Source: Sciurus carolinensis
Taxonomy: Eukaryota > Chordata > Mammalia > Rodentia > Sciuridae
Assembly: GCF_902686445.1 (NCBI RefSeq)
Contig: NC_062219.1
Location: 110,795,160 to 110,859,159 of the forward strand
Direction of reading: 5' to 3'
Length of the DNA stretch: 64,000 nucleotides
The notes under the pieces are model-generated. The model made no database searches, had not been told where the DNA came from, and worked only from the letters and a program-made list of their open reading frames with translations. A program made the position numbers and the translations under genes. This document shows positions 20,445 to 34,408 of the stretch, piece by piece (within the stretch, counting starts at the first letter, position 1; the number at the start of each line of letters is the position of its first letter).

Positions 20445-23400
20445 TCATCTGCTTATCAGCGAGATCATTCGTCCTTTAGTTTTTTGAGATTGGCTTATCT
20501 CACTTAGCATGATATTCTCCAATTTCGTCCATTTGCCTACAAATGCCATAATTTTATCATTCTTCATTGCGGAGTAATATTCCATTGTATAAATATGCCA
20601 CAGTTTCTTTATCCATTCATCAACTGAAGGGCATCTAGGTTGGTTCCACAATCTGGCTATGGTGAATTGAGCAGCAATGAACATTGATGTGGCTGTATCT
20701 CTGTAGTATGCTGATTTTAAGTCCTTTGGGTATAGGCCAAGGAGTGGGATAGCTGGGTCAAATGGTTTTTTCCATTCCAAGCTTTCTGAGGAATCTCCAC
20801 ACTGCTTTCCAGAGTGGCTGCACTAATTTGCAACCCCACCAGCAATGTATGAGTGTTCCTTTTTCACCACATCCTCGCCAACACCTATTGTTGCTTGTAT
20901 TCTTGATAATCGCCATTCTAATTGGGGTGAGATGAAATCTTAGGGTAGTTTTGATTTGCATTTCCCTTATTACTAGGGATGTTGAACATTTCTTCATATA
21001 TCTGTTGATTACTTGTACATCTTCTTCTGTGAAGTGTCTGTTCATTTCCTTCGACCATTTGTTGATTGGATTATTTGTATTCTTCGTGTAGAATTTTTTG
21101 AGTTCTTTATAGATTCTGGAAATTAGCGCTCTATCTGAGGTATGGTTGGCAAAGATATTCTCCCACTCCGTAGGCTCTCTCTTCACATTTCTGATAGTTT
21201 CCTTTGCTGAGAGAAAGCTTTTTAGTTTGAATCTATCCCCGTTGTTGATTCTTGCTTTTATTTCTTGTGCTATGGGAGTTCTGTTAAGGAAGTCTGATCC
21301 TAAGCCAACAAGTTGAAGATTTGGACCTATTTTTTCTTCTATAAGATGCAGGGTCTCTGGTCTGATTCCGAGGTCCTTGATCCATTTTGAGTTGAGTTTT
21401 GTGTAGGGTGAGAGATAGGGGTTTAATTTCATTCTATTGCATATGGTTTTCCAGTTTTCCCAGCACCATTTGTTGAAGAGGCTATCTTTCCTCCATTGCA
21501 TATTTTTGGAACCTTTGTCTAGTATGAGAAAATTGTATTTATTTGGGTTTGTGTCCATGTCCTCTATTCTGTACCATTGATCTACCTGTCTATTTTGGTA
21601 CCAATACCATGCTGTTTTTGTTACTATTGCTTTGTAGTAGAGTTGAAGATCTGGTATTGCAATACCCCCTGCTTCGCTCTTGCTACTGAGGATTGCTTTA
21701 GCTATTCTAGGTTTTTTATTCTTCCAGACGAATTTCATAATTGCTTGCTCTATTTCTGCAAGGTACATCATTGGGATTTTAATTGGAATTGCATTGAATC
21801 TGTATAGCACTTTAGGTAGTATAGCCATTTTGACAATATTAATTCTGCCTATCCAGGAACATGGGAGATCTTTCCATCTTCTAAGGTTTTCTTGAATTTC
21901 TTTCTTTAGTGTTCTGTAGTTCTCATTGTAGAGGTCTTTCACCTCTTTTGTGAGATTGATTCCCAAGTATTTTATTTTTTTTGAGGCTATTGTGAATGGG
22001 GTAGTTTTCCTAATTTCTCTTTCTGAAGATTCATCACTTATGTATAAAAATGCATTGGATTTATGAGCATTGATCTTGTAACCTGCTACTTTACTGAATT
22101 CACTTATGAGTTCTAAAAGTTTTCTGGTGGAATTTCCAGGTTCCTCTAAATATATAATCATGTCATCAGCGAACAGGGATAGTTTGAGTTCTTCTTTTCC
22201 TATTCGTATTCCTTTAATTTCTTTGGTTTGTCTGATTGCTCTGGCTAGAGTCTCAAGGATGATGTTGAATAGAAGCGGTGAAAGAGGGCATCCCTGTCTT
22301 GTTCCAACAGTTTTTAGGGGGAACGCTTTCAGTTTTTCACCATTTAGAATGATATTAGCCATGGGCTTAGCGTAGATTGCCTTTATAATGTTAAGGAATG
22401 TTCCCACTACCCCAATTTTTTCTAGTGTTTTGAGCATGAAGGGATGCTGTATTTTATCGAATGCTTTTTCTGCATCTATTGAAATAATCATGTGATTCTT
22501 AACTTTAAGTCTGTTGATATGGTGAATGACATTTATTGATTTCCGAATGTTGAACCAACCTTGCATCCCTGGGATAAAACCCACTTGATCGTGGTGCACT
22601 ATCTTTTTAATATATATTTGTATGCGATTTGCTAAAATTTTGTTGAGAATTTTTGCGTCGATGTTCATTAAGGATATTGGTCTGAAATTTTCTTTTCTCG
22701 ATGTGTCTCTGTCTGGTTTAGGTATCAGGGTGATATTGGCTTCATAGAACGAGTTTGGGAGGGTTCCCTCCTCTTCTATTTCATGGAATAGTTTGAGGAG
22801 TATTGGAATGAGCTCTTCTTTAAAGGTTTTGTAGAACTCGGCTGAGAATCCATCTGGTCCTGGACTTTTCTTTGTTGGTAGGCTTTTGATGACCTCTTCT
22901 ATTTCATTGCTTGAAATTGGTTTATTTAAGTTGTGTATGTCCTCCTCGTTCAGTTTAGGTAATTCATATGTCTCTAGAAATTTGTTGATGTCTTCGAGGT
23001 TTTCTGTTTTGTTGGAGTATAGATTTTCAAAATAGCTTCTAATTATGTTTTGTATTTCACTCGTGTCTGTTGTGATGTTTCCTTGTTCATTCCGAATTTT
23101 AGTAATTTGAGTTTTCTCCCTCTTTCTCTTTGTTAGTGTGGCTAAGGGTTTATCAATTTTATTTATTTTTTCAAAGAACCAACTATTTATTTTGTTAATT
23201 TTTCCAATTGTTTCTTTTGTTTCAATTTCGTTGATTTCGGCTCTGATTTTAACTATTTCCTGTCTTCTACTACTTTTGGTATTGGTCTGCTCTTCTTTTT
23301 CTAGCGCTTTGAGCTGTAGTGTTAAGTCGTTTATTTGTTGATATCTACTTCTTTTTTTGAATGCACCCCATGAAATAAATCTTCCTCTAAGTACTGCTTT

Positions 23401-24295
23401 CATAGTGTCCCAGAGATTTTGATATGATGTGTCTTTGTTCTCGTTTACTTCTAAGAATTTTTTTATTTCCCTCCTGATGTCTTCTGTTATCCATTCATCA
23501 TATAATAGTGTATTATTTAATCTCCAGGTATTGGAGAAGTTTCTGTTTTTTATTCTGTCATTTATTTCTAATTTCAATCCATTATGATCTGATAGAGTAC
23601 AAGGTAGTATCTCTATCTTCTTGTATTTGCTAACAGTAGCTTTGTGGCATAAAATATGGTCTATTTTAGAGAAGGATCCATGTGCTGCTGAGAAGAAAGT
23701 GTATTTGTTCTTTGTTGGATGGTATATTCTATATATGTCCGTTAAGTCTAAATTGTTGATTGTGTTGTTGAGATCTATAGTTTCTTTATTCAATTTTTGT
23801 TTGGACGATCTATCCAGTGGTGAGAGAGGTGTGTTAAAATCGCCTAGTATTATTGTGCTGTGGTCTATTTGATTTCTGGAATTGAGAAGGATTTGTTTGA
23901 CGTACGTGGATGAGCCAATGTTCGGGGCATAGATATTTATGATTGTTAAGTCTTGCTGATTTATGCTTCCTTTAAGCAGCATGTAATGTCCTTCTTTATC
24001 CCTTCTGACTGGTTTTGTTTGAAGTCCACATTTTCTGAAATGAGGATGGATACTCCAGCTTTTTTGCTGTGTCCCTGTGCATGGTATGTTTTCCCCATCC
24101 TTTCACCTTTAGTCTATGGGTGTCTCTTTCTATGAGATGAGTCTCTTGCAGGCAGCATATTGTTGGATTTTTCTTTTTAATCCAATCTGCCAGTCTGTGT
24201 CTTTTGATTGATGAATTCAGGCCATTGACATTCAGAGTTATTATTGTGATATGATTTGTATTCCCAGTCAATTGACTCATATTTGTTTTTGACAT
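20445..24295 (-). pseudogene. L1-A ORF2 (endonuclease-reverse transcriptase), three frameshifts
   Basis: Reverse transcribes L1 RNA at the nicked target. From ATG 24295 the APE-like endonuclease begins ([30 protein letters not shown]). 1-nt losses at about 24,090 and 24,018, judged against the copy at 51.7 kb, break its frame. From about 24,010 the frame is open for over 1,070 codons to 20758. It contains [20 protein letters not shown], the reverse transcriptase with [11 protein letters not shown] (FADD encoded at 22162-22173), and the C-terminal cysteine-rich segment [19 protein letters not shown] 1-nt gain at about 20,770 (compare 45,870) then shifts the last 110 codons, which end at 20445. 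Full length would be about 1,280 codons, normal for L1 ORF2p. Confidence 0.92.
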
Positions 24296-24326
24296 GATTT
24301 GGTTTCTCCTTTATTTGGCTATTCCT

Positions 24327-25340
24327 TTAGGCTAGTTCCTCCTGTTGCTGATTTACATCGTTGTTTTTCATCTCTTCCTCATGGAATATTTTACTGAGAA
24401 TGTTCTGTAATGCTGGCTTTCTTTTTGTAAATTCCTTTAGCTTTTGTTTATCATGGAAGGATCTTATTTCATCATCAAATTTGAAGGTAAGTTTTGCTGG
24501 GTATAAGATTCTTGGTTGGCATCCGTTTTCTTTCAGGGCTTGGTATATGTTGTTCCAGGCCCTTGTAGCTTTTAGGGTCTGGATTGAAAAATCTGCTGAT
24601 ATTCTTATTGGTTTCCCTCTGAATGTAATTTGATTCTTTTCTCTCGCGGCCTTTAAAATTCTGTCTTTATTTTGTGTGTTAGGTATTTTCATAATAATGT
24701 GCCTTGGTGTGGGTCTGTTGTAATTTTGTATGTTTGGAGTTCTATAAGCCTCTTGTACTTGCTTTTCTATTTCATTCTTCAGATTTGGGAATTTTTCTGT
24801 TATTATTTCATTGAATAGATTGTTCATTCCTTTGGTTTGTTTCTCTAAGCCTTCCTCAATCCCAATAATTCTTAAATTTGGCCTTTTCATGATATCCCAC
24901 AATTCTCGTAGATTCTGTTCATGATTTCTTACCATCTTTTCTGTTTGGCCAATTTTGCTTTCAAGATTAAATAATTTTTCTTCAATGTCTGAGGTTCTGT
25001 CTTCCAGGTGTTCTATCCTATTGGTTATGCTTTCTATGGAGTTTTTAACTTGGTTTATTGTTTCCTTCATTTCAAGTATTTCAGTTTGCTTTTTTTTCAG
25101 TATCTCTAACTCTTTATTGAAATGATCTCTTGCTTCCCGTATTTGGTCTTTTAACTGTTGATTGGTGCGATCATTTAATGCCTGCATTTGCTCTTTCATC
25201 TCCTCGTTTGCTTCCCTGATTGTTTTAATTATGTACATTCTGAACTCCCTTTCTGACATTTCTTCTGCTGTGCTGTCATTGGGTTTTATTGATGTAGTAT
25301 CTAGGTTTGTTTGGGACATTTTCTTCCCTTGTTTTCTCAT
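24327..25340 (-). CDS. L1-A ORF1p, RNA-binding chaperone, intact (337 aa)
   Basis: ORF1p is the trimeric nucleic-acid chaperone that coats L1 RNA in the RNP. The frame is uninterrupted for 337 codons, a normal length. Residues about 45-145 form a long heptad-rich coiled coil (NKELEILKKKQTEILEMKET, IEHLEDRTSDIEEKLFNLES). Residues about 150-245 are the RRM-like domain (LRIIGIEEG, RHIIMKIP). The basic C-terminal domain follows (ITFRGKPIRI, ARILYPAKL-like). The start is the first ATG after the 5'UTR, and the stop is 31 nt before ORF2. It is the longest uninterrupted retroelement gene here apart from the main ORF2 segment. Expression cannot be judged from sequence. Confidence 0.9.
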   Translation of the reverse strand: MRKQGKKMSQTNLDTTSIKPNDSTAEEMSEREFRMYIIKTIREANEEMKEQMQALNDRTNQQLKDQIREARDHFNKELEILKKKQTEILEMKETINQVKNSIESITNRIEHLEDRTSDIEEKLFNLESKIGQTEKMVRNHEQNLRELWDIMKRPNLRIIGIEEGLEKQTKGMNNLFNEIITEKFPNLKNEIEKQVQEAYRTPNIQNYNRPTPRHIIMKIPNTQNKDRILKAAREKNQITFRGKPIRISADFSIQTLKATRAWNNIYQALKENGCQPRILYPAKLTFKFDDEIRSFHDKQKLKEFTKRKPALQNILSKIFHEEEMKNNDVNQQQEELA

Positions 25341-25797
25341 ATTGGTCAGCTGTCAGTGGGACCCTGAGATATTGCAGTTTTCCGCTATTGGCTTATAGTG
25401 TCCCGGTAGATTTCCAGTGTATCACCTCCCAGCCTTCAGTAGCCTGATGTCTTGGAGGACTCTGATAAAGCAGCGCATCCGAAGAAAACTGCCCCTAGCC
25501 CCCTACTGGTTCCACGGTTTGGAACTGGTTCTGTGCGGAAATGCTCTCACTGTGGGCCTGCACCATGCAGCTGGCCGTGTGGGAGGAGCCCACTGCCGGA
25601 GTGTGGAAGGCTACCTTGGGAAGACTCTAGCTGCCCTGCCTGGCTCCGATAAGCCACCTCTATCTGGGCCTGCCACCCGGGCCGAGCTTTACCCAGTGGG
25701 CAGACTCACCTTTGGCTCTATTTCAGTCCGAGTCTCTCAATGCCTCCCCTTCTTAACTCCTGGGTTCTGGAGCGACTGGGGGTGCATTCACCCTCTA

Positions 25798-25812
25798 GGC
25801 CGCCATCTTGGA
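25798..25812 (-). promoter_or_regulatory. Second YY1-like site in the inner L1-A 5'UTR unit
   Basis: Same CCAAGATGGCGGCC core as at the 5' terminus, 606 bp further in. It could support internal initiation. Confidence 0.6.
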
Positions 25813-26404
25813 TCACCCCGTGAAGAGAGCCTGCAGCCGGAGTGGGCAGAGCCGCCTGAAGAGGTCTCTGGCTGCCCTGCCCTGATCCCAGAGGCTGCTT
25901 GCGGATCGAAGCTCTCCGTTGGTTCGGGGACTTGTGGCTGGTTCTATGTAGAAAACCTCTCACTGGGCGGTCTGGTCTGAGAAGCTAGACTTGAAAGGCA
26001 CCTCCCACCACAGGGTTCCAGGCTACTTGGGGAGGTCTCTGGCTGCCCTATCCTGGTCCCTGAAGCTACTTGTGTGCCGGAGTTCGTTGCGCTGCAGTGG
26101 CTCCGGGACTCTGAGTTTGTTCTGGTCAGAAAGGCTCTCACTAGCGGGCCAGTTCCGTTCCGAGAACCTGGAGAAGCTGGCTGTGTGGGCGGGGCCCACT
26201 GCCGGAGTGCGCAGGGCTGCCTGTGGATGACTCTAGCTGCCCTGCCCGGCTCCGATAAGCCACCTCTATCTGGGCCTGCCACCTGGGCCGAGCTTTACCC
26301 AGTGGGCAGACTCACCTGTGGCTCTATTTCAGTCCGAGTCTCTCAATGCCTCCCCTTCTTAACTCCTGGGTTCTGGAGCGACTGGGGGTGCAGTCTCCCT
26401 CTAG

Positions 26405-26418
26405 GCCGCCATCTTGGA
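26405..26418 (-). promoter_or_regulatory. YY1-like site at the 5' end of L1-A
   Basis: The minus strand reads CCAAGATGGCGGCC, about 9-22 nt inside the 5' terminus. A YY1 site at nearly the same position directs transcription start in human L1. A second identical core lies at 25798-25812, at the end of the inner repeat unit. Confidence 0.7.
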
Positions 26419-26426
26419 TCGCCCCC

Positions 26427-26435
26427 AAATGTTAC
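26427..26435. repeat. Target-site duplication of L1-A, right copy
   Basis: AAATGTTAC immediately outside the 5' end of L1-A, identical to 20135-20143. Confidence 0.8.
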
Positions 26436-26691
26436 GTGTTAAAAGAAAGTTTTTGGGTCCATTAATTTTTCTGTATTGATTGCATATTTCAATTTTATTG
26501 AATTTGTAGTATTTCTTCTATTTTGGGTTTGGTTTGTTCTTCTTTTTCTGTTTTCCTTAAGTAGAAGCTTAGGTTCTTGATTTTAGATTCATCTCTTTTT
26601 CTAATATATTCAGCAATATAAATCTCTTAATCACTGCTTTTGCTGTATCCACAAATTTTGATAGGGTACATTTCCTTTACCTTTAAATTCA
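26436..26691 (-). mobile_element. Ancient L1 ORF2 fragment, continuation of the 16.9-20.1 kb element
   Basis: Diverged antisense L1 ORF2 (tgtagtatttcttctatttt, tcttctttttctgttttcct, gcttttgctgtatccacaaa). It follows directly in element order from the sequence left of L1-A and ends at the DNA-transposon-like segment. Confidence 0.75.
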
Positions 26692-26705
26692 TGTGTTGCA
26701 TAATG
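26692..26705 (+). mobile_element. Left remnant of an old DNA transposon, split by L1-B
   Basis: The sequence gtgttgcataatgattt matches the terminus of an old mammalian DNA transposon as I remember it, and the rest of the same element resumes at 34,512. The segment is too short to identify alone; the call depends on the right-hand part. Confidence 0.4.
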
Positions 26706-29700
26706 ATTTTTAAAAAAATTTTATTTTTACAGTTTACACAAATGGGGTAAAATTTTTCATTTCTGTGCTTGTACACAATGTAGATTCACACCATTCATTT
26801 AATCTTACATATACATAGGGTAATACTGTCTGTCTCAGTGTACTATCTCTCCTTCCCCCACCCTCTCCTGTCCCCATTTTCTTCTACACCATCCTTCTCT
26901 TGCCCCCCATCCCCGCTCCCGTTACGTATCATCATCCACTTACCAGAGAAAACATTTGACCTTTGGATGATATTCTCCAGCACCATCCATTTACCAGCAA
27001 AGGCCATAATTTTATTCTTCTTCATGGCTGGGTAATATTCCATTGTGTATATATGCCATAGTTTCTTTATCCATTCATCAATTGAAGGGCATCTCGGTTG
27101 GTTCCACAACCTAGTTGTTGTGAATTGAGCAGCTATGAACATTGATGTGGCTGCATCACTGTAGTATGCTGATTTTGAGTCCTTTGGTATAAACTGAGGA
27201 GTCGGATAGCTGGGTCAAATGGTGGGTTCATTCAGGTTTTCTGAGGAATCTCCATATTGCTTTCCAGAGTGGCTGTACCAATTTGCAACTCCACCAGCAA
27301 TGTATGAGTGTGCCTTTTTCCCCACATACATGCCAACATTAATTATTGCTTGTGTTATTGATACTAGCCATTCTAATTGGAGTAAGATGAAATCTTAGGG
27401 TGGTTTTAATTTGCATTTCTCTACTTACTAGAGATGATGAGCACTTTTCATACATTTGTTGATCACCTGTGTATCTTCTTCTATGAAGTGTTTGCCCAGT
27501 TCTGTAGCCCATTTGTTGATTGAGTTCTTTCTATTTTTGGTCTAAAGATTTTTAAGTTCTTCATAAAATTTAGATTTAGTGCTCTGTCTGACGTGTGTGT
27601 GGAAAAGATTTTCTCCCACTCTGTAGGCTCACATTATTGATTGTTTCCTTTGCTGAGAAAAAGCTTTTTAGTTTGAATTCATCTCATTTATTGATTCTTG
27701 CTTTGATTTTTTTACACTTGGGGGATCTTGTTAATGAAGTCTGGTCCTAAGCCAATATGATGAAGATTTGGACCTACTTTTTATTCTACTTGATGATGAG
27801 TCTCAGGTCTAATTCCTCAATCCTTGATCCATTTTAAGTTGAATTTTGTACAGGATGAGAGATAGGGGTTTAATTTTATTTTACTACATATGGATTTCCA
27901 GTTTTGCCAGCACCATTTGTTGAAGAGGCTGTCTTTTCTCCATTGTATGTTTTTGGCACCTTTTTCTATAATGAGATAACTGTACTTATGTGGGTTTGTC
28001 TGTGTATCTTGTATTCTGTACCATTGTTTTGCCTGTCTATTTTGGTGCCAATACCATACCGTTTTTGGTACTATTGCTCTGTAGTATAGTTTAAGGTCTG
28101 GTATTGTGATACTTCCTGTATCACTCTTCCTGCCCAGGATTCCATTGGTTATTCTGTCTTTTGTTCTTCCAGATGAATTTCATGATTGCTTTCTCTATTT
28201 CTGTGAAGAATGTCTTTGGGATTTTAATCAGAATTGTGTTAAATCTGTATAGAGCCTTTGGAAGTATGGTCATTTTGATAATAAAAATTCTGCCTATCCA
28301 AAACACAGGGGATCTTTCCATCTTCTAAGATCTTCCTCAATTTCTTTCTTTAACGGGCTGTAGTTCTCATTGTAGAGGTCTTTCACCTCTTTTGTTAGAT
28401 TGATTCCCAAGTATTTTATTTATTTTTTGAGACTATTGTGAACAGAGTTTTTTTCCCCCTTCATTTCTCTTTCAGATGATTCATTGCTTATAAATAGGAA
28501 TGCATTAGATTTATTTGTGTTGATTTTATTTCCTGCTATTTTACTGAATTCGTTTATTAGGTCTAGAAGTTTTCTGGTGGGGTCTTTTGGCTCCTCTAAG
28601 TATAGAATCATGTCATCGGCAAATAGTGACAACTTGAGTTCTTCTTTTCCTATTCATATCCCTTTAATTACTTTGGTCTGTCTTATTGCTCTGGTTAGTA
28701 TTTCAAGCATGATGTTGAATAGAAGTGATTAAAGAGGGCATCCCTGTCTTGTTCCAGTTATTAAAGGGAATGCTTTCAGTTGTTCTCCCTTAAGAATGAT
28801 GTTGACCATGGGCTTAGCATAAATAACCTTTACAATGTTGAGGTATGTTCCTACTATCCCTATTTTTTCTAGTGTTTTGAGCATGAAGCGGTGTTGTATT
28901 TTGTCAGATGGTTTCTCTGCATCTATTGAAATAATCATATGATTCTTAACAAGTCTGTTGATGTAATGAATTATATTTATTAATTTCTGGATGTTGAACC
29001 AACCTTGCATCCCTGGAATGAACCCCATTTGGTCGTGGTGCACTATCTTCAATATATTTTTGTATGCGATTTGCCCAGAATTTTGTTGAGGATTTTTGCG
29101 TCTTATATTCATCAGAGATATTGGTCTAAAGTTTTCTTTCCTTGATGTGTCTTTGTCTGGTTTTGGTATCAGTGACACTACCTTCATAAAATGAATTTGG
29201 AAAGGTTCACTCCTTTTCAGTTTCATGAAATACTTTATGGAGTATTGGTGTAAGTTATTCTTTGAAGGTCTTGTAGAAGTCAGATGAGAATCCTTCTGGT
29301 CCCAGGCTTTTCTTGGTTGGTAGGCTTTTGATGGCTTCTTCTATTTCATTGCTTGAAATTGATCTGTTTAATTTGCGTATGTCCTCCTGGTTCATTTTGG
29401 GAGGATGATATGTCTCTAGAAATTTGTTAATGTCTTTGAGATTTTCTATTTTGTTGGAGTATAGATTTTCAAAGTAGCTTCTAATTATGTTATTTATTTC
29501 AGGAGTGTCCGTCGTGATATTTCCTTTTTCATCACAAATTTTAGTAATTTGAGTTTTCTGTCTCCTCTATTAGTGTGGCTAAGGGTTTATCTGTTTTATT
29601 TTTTCAAAGAACCAACTTTTTATTTTGTCAGTTTTTTGAATTGTTTCTTTCGTTTCAATTTCATTGATTTCAGCTCTTATTTTAATTATTTCCTGTCTTT

Positions 29701-30658
29701 ACTTCTTTTGGTGTTATTCTGTTCTTTTTCTAGGGCTTTGAGATGTAATGTTTAGGTCATTTAGTTGTTGATTTTTTTATTCTTTTCTTGAATGCACTCC
29801 ATGCAATGAATTTTCCTTTAAGTACTGCTTTCATCGCATCCCAGAGATTTTGATGTGTTGTATCATCTTTCTCATTTACCTCTGAGAATTTTTTATTCTC
29901 CTTCCTGATGTTTTCTGTTATGAATGCTTCATCCAATGGCATATTATTTAGTTTCCAGGCATTGGAGTAGTTTCTATTTTTATTTTGTCTTTGATTTGTG
30001 ATTTCATTCCATTATGATCTGATAGAATACAAGGTAGTATTTCTATTATTTTGCATTTACTAAGTGCTGTTTTGTGGCATAACGTATGGCCTGTTTTAGA
30101 GAAGGATCCATGTGCTGTTGAGGGGAAAGTGAATTCACTGGTTGATGGATGGAATATTCTATATATGTCTGTTAAGTTATTGATTGTGTTATTAATTTCT
30201 GTGGTTTTTTTGTTTAGTTTTGGTTTGGAAATTCTATCCAGTGGTGACAGTGGTGTGTTAAAGTCCCCCAGAATTATTGTGTTGTGATCTATTTGATTCC
30301 TGGAATCAAGAAGGATTTGTTTGATATACATGGATGCACCGTTGTTTAGGGCATAAATATTTCTGATCATTATGTCTTCCTGATTTATGGGTTCTCTTAA
30401 GCAGTATGGAATGCCCTTGTTCATCCCTTGACTGACTTTGTCTTGAAGTTCCCTTTATCTGATAATCGGATGGAAACCCCCACTTTTTCACTGAGTCTGT
30501 GTGCATGGTAGGTTTTTTCACATCCTTTTACCTTTAGTTTGTGGGTGTCCTTTCTATGAGATGAGTCTCTTGAAGGCAGTGTATTGTTGGGTCTTTCTTT
30601 TTAATCCTATCTGTTAGTCTGTGTCTTTTGATTGATGAGTTTAGGCCATTCATTTTCT

Positions 30659-30669
30659 GGGTTATTATT
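30659..30669. repeat. Target-site duplication of the EEF1A1 retrocopy, left
   Basis: GGGTTATTATT, repeated exactly at 32424-32434 around the retrocopy. Removing the insert restores L1 sequence like that at 51,815 (cagggttattattgagatat). Confidence 0.75.
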
Positions 30670-32423
<1,754 letters not shown>

Positions 32424-32434
32424 GGGTTATTATT
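32424..32434. repeat. Target-site duplication of the EEF1A1 retrocopy, right
   Basis: GGGTTATTATT immediately before the 5' end of the retrocopy, matching 30659-30669. Confidence 0.75.
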
Positions 32435-34408
32435 GAGATATGATTTGTATGGTCATTTGGCTTATTTTTGGTTTTTAACTTGACTGGTTTCTCCTTTGAT
32501 TGGCTTTTCCTTTAAGATAGTTCCTCCCTTTGTTGACCTACATTGTTCTTTCTCATTTCCTCATCATGGAATATTTTGCTGAGAATGTTCTGTAGTGCAG
32601 GCTTTCTATTTGTAAATTCTTTTAACTTTTTTTCCTCATGGAAGGATTTTATTTCATCTTCAAATCTGAAGGTTAGTTTTGCTGGCTAGTTTTGTTGGCA
32701 ACCATGTTCTTTCAGAGCTTGAAATATGTTGTTCCAGGCCCTTCTATCTTTTAGGATCTGGGCTGAGAAATGTGCTGATAACCGTATTGGTTTCCCCCTG
32801 AATGTAATCTGCTCCCAACCTTTAAAATTTTATATTTTGTATCTTAGGCATTTTCATTGTAACATGCCTTGGTGTGGATCTGTTGTAATTTTGTGCATTT
32901 GGTATTCTGTAAGCCTCTTGTAGTTGATTTTCCTTTTCGTTCTTCAAGTTTGGGAAATTTTCTGATATTATTTCATTGAATAGGTTGTTCATTTCTTTGG
33001 TTTGTATCTTTGTGCCCTCCTCAATCCTGATAATTCTTAAATTCAGTCTTTTCATGATGTCCCATAGTTCTTGGAGGTTCCGTTCATGATTTCTTACCAT
33101 CTTCTCTGGTCAAGTTTATTTTCAAGATTAAATATTTTGTCTTCATTAAGCTTCTGTCTTTCAGTGATCTTGTCTGTTGGTGATGCTTTCCATTGAATTT
33201 TTAAATTGGTTTATTGTTTCTTTCATTTCAAGGATTTTTTTTTTCTGACTCTCTCTTTGTTGAAGTGATCTTTTGCTTCCTGCAGTTGTTCTTTCAACTG
33301 TTTAATGGAGTGATTGTTCATTGCCTGCATTTGCTCTCTTATCTCATTCTTTGCTTCATGAATCATTTAAATTATGTATGTTCTGAACTCCTTTTCTGAT
33401 ATTTCTTCTATCATGCTCTCATTGGATTCTATTAACATAGAATCTTGGTTTGTTTAGAATATTTTCTTCCCTTGTTTTTTCATGTTGTTCACATATCTTC
33501 CCCTCTAACAGTGCACACCTGGGGTATTGCAATTTTCCCCCATAGGCTTATAGTGACCCTGCAGTTTTCCAAAACCTCTTCTTTAAGGGGGAGATCAATA
33601 TTAGCAATACCCAGTACAGACAATATGCAGCCCTAAACCAAGTAACCCCTGTGAAGATGTTAACAATATTGTCATAATAAAAATGATGAGTTCAACTATT
33701 ATCTACAGTATATATAACCAATAGATTCGCAGCGAAGTCTCCAGTTTCTAATGGAGGACAAAGAGGATGGGGAAGGATGTAGGATGTAATTCTTAATGGG
33801 ATAAGAATAGAGTATGTAGAAGTTCTAGATTGTAGGAAGAGTGAAAGTATAATCAAAAGAAGTTGTTTGTTAGCTTCAGAAAAGGAAGAAAGAGACTTTG
33901 AGGAAACAGGTAAATAAATGGAAATAACAAGAAAAATAAAGAAATAAAAACTTAAAAATTTTCAAAAAGGAGGAAAAAACCCTACACTGTAACAGTCATA
34001 CACTATTCAGACCTCCCAGTCTTCAGTTGCCTGATGCTTTAGATGTACCTGACAATGAACTTTCAGTCTCCAGCAGGCATCTCAGGATGGGATTTGCTTC
34101 TCCTAAAGATGGCAGCTTCCACTTCCAGGATAAACCAAGATGGCCACACTGGTTTCCAAACATATTGGCAAATGGAGAACTGCAGTGCTGGGTCCGTGAG
34201 GGGTGCAGTTGGTTGGGTTGGGGACCCTGGAGGTTGGGTGTGGTTGGTTGGGCTGGCAGTCATGGAGACTGGGCTGGGTCTATTGGGCTGGGGATCCTGC
34301 AGGTCCTGGCTGTTGTACCAAAATGGTGGCAGCCACGTGTAACCAAACCTGCGGGTACTGTAAAAGTGCCTTCTGTTGCCTTGAAATCCACCGTCCCAGT
34401 ACCCACAG

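Larger units (their letters stand above)
20144..26426 (-). mobile_element. L1-A: near-complete young L1 retrotransposon, minus strand
   Basis: Autonomous LINE with a 5'UTR (25,341-26,426), a complete ORF1 (24,327-25,340), a 31-nt spacer, ORF2 (20,445-24,295, three frameshifts), a short G-rich 3'UTR and poly(A), flanked by 9-bp TSDs. The 3'UTR ends about 100 bp earlier than in the L1 copies at 45.3 and 53.9 kb, directly at a poly(A) run. Low divergence and a long open ORF2 segment make it the youngest L1 here. It inserted into an ancient L1. ORF2 frameshifts should prevent self-mobilisation as written. Confidence 0.92.
25341..26426 (-). promoter_or_regulatory. L1-A 5'UTR/internal promoter with two ~606-bp repeat units
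   Basis: GC-rich 1.09-kb leader. A block at about 25,530-25,820 recurs almost unchanged at about 26,130-26,426 (offset 606 bp, e.g. ctgccctgcc starting 25631 and 26237). Weaker internal sub-repeats share tctctggctgccct at about 25,868 and 26,037. Each block ends in GCCGCCATCTTGGATC. This resembles the monomer organisation of mouse L1 promoters. GC-rich ORFs here are by-products of composition. Confidence 0.8.

Noticed and set aside
20758..23982. 1,074-codon ORF as a possible host gene
   Set aside because: It is L1 ORF2 (endonuclease remainder, FADD reverse transcriptase, cysteine-rich end) within an element with TSDs.
25417..25980. 187-codon ORF in GC-rich DNA
   Set aside because: Lies antisense in the L1-A 5'UTR; openness is explained by GC content and the repeat units.
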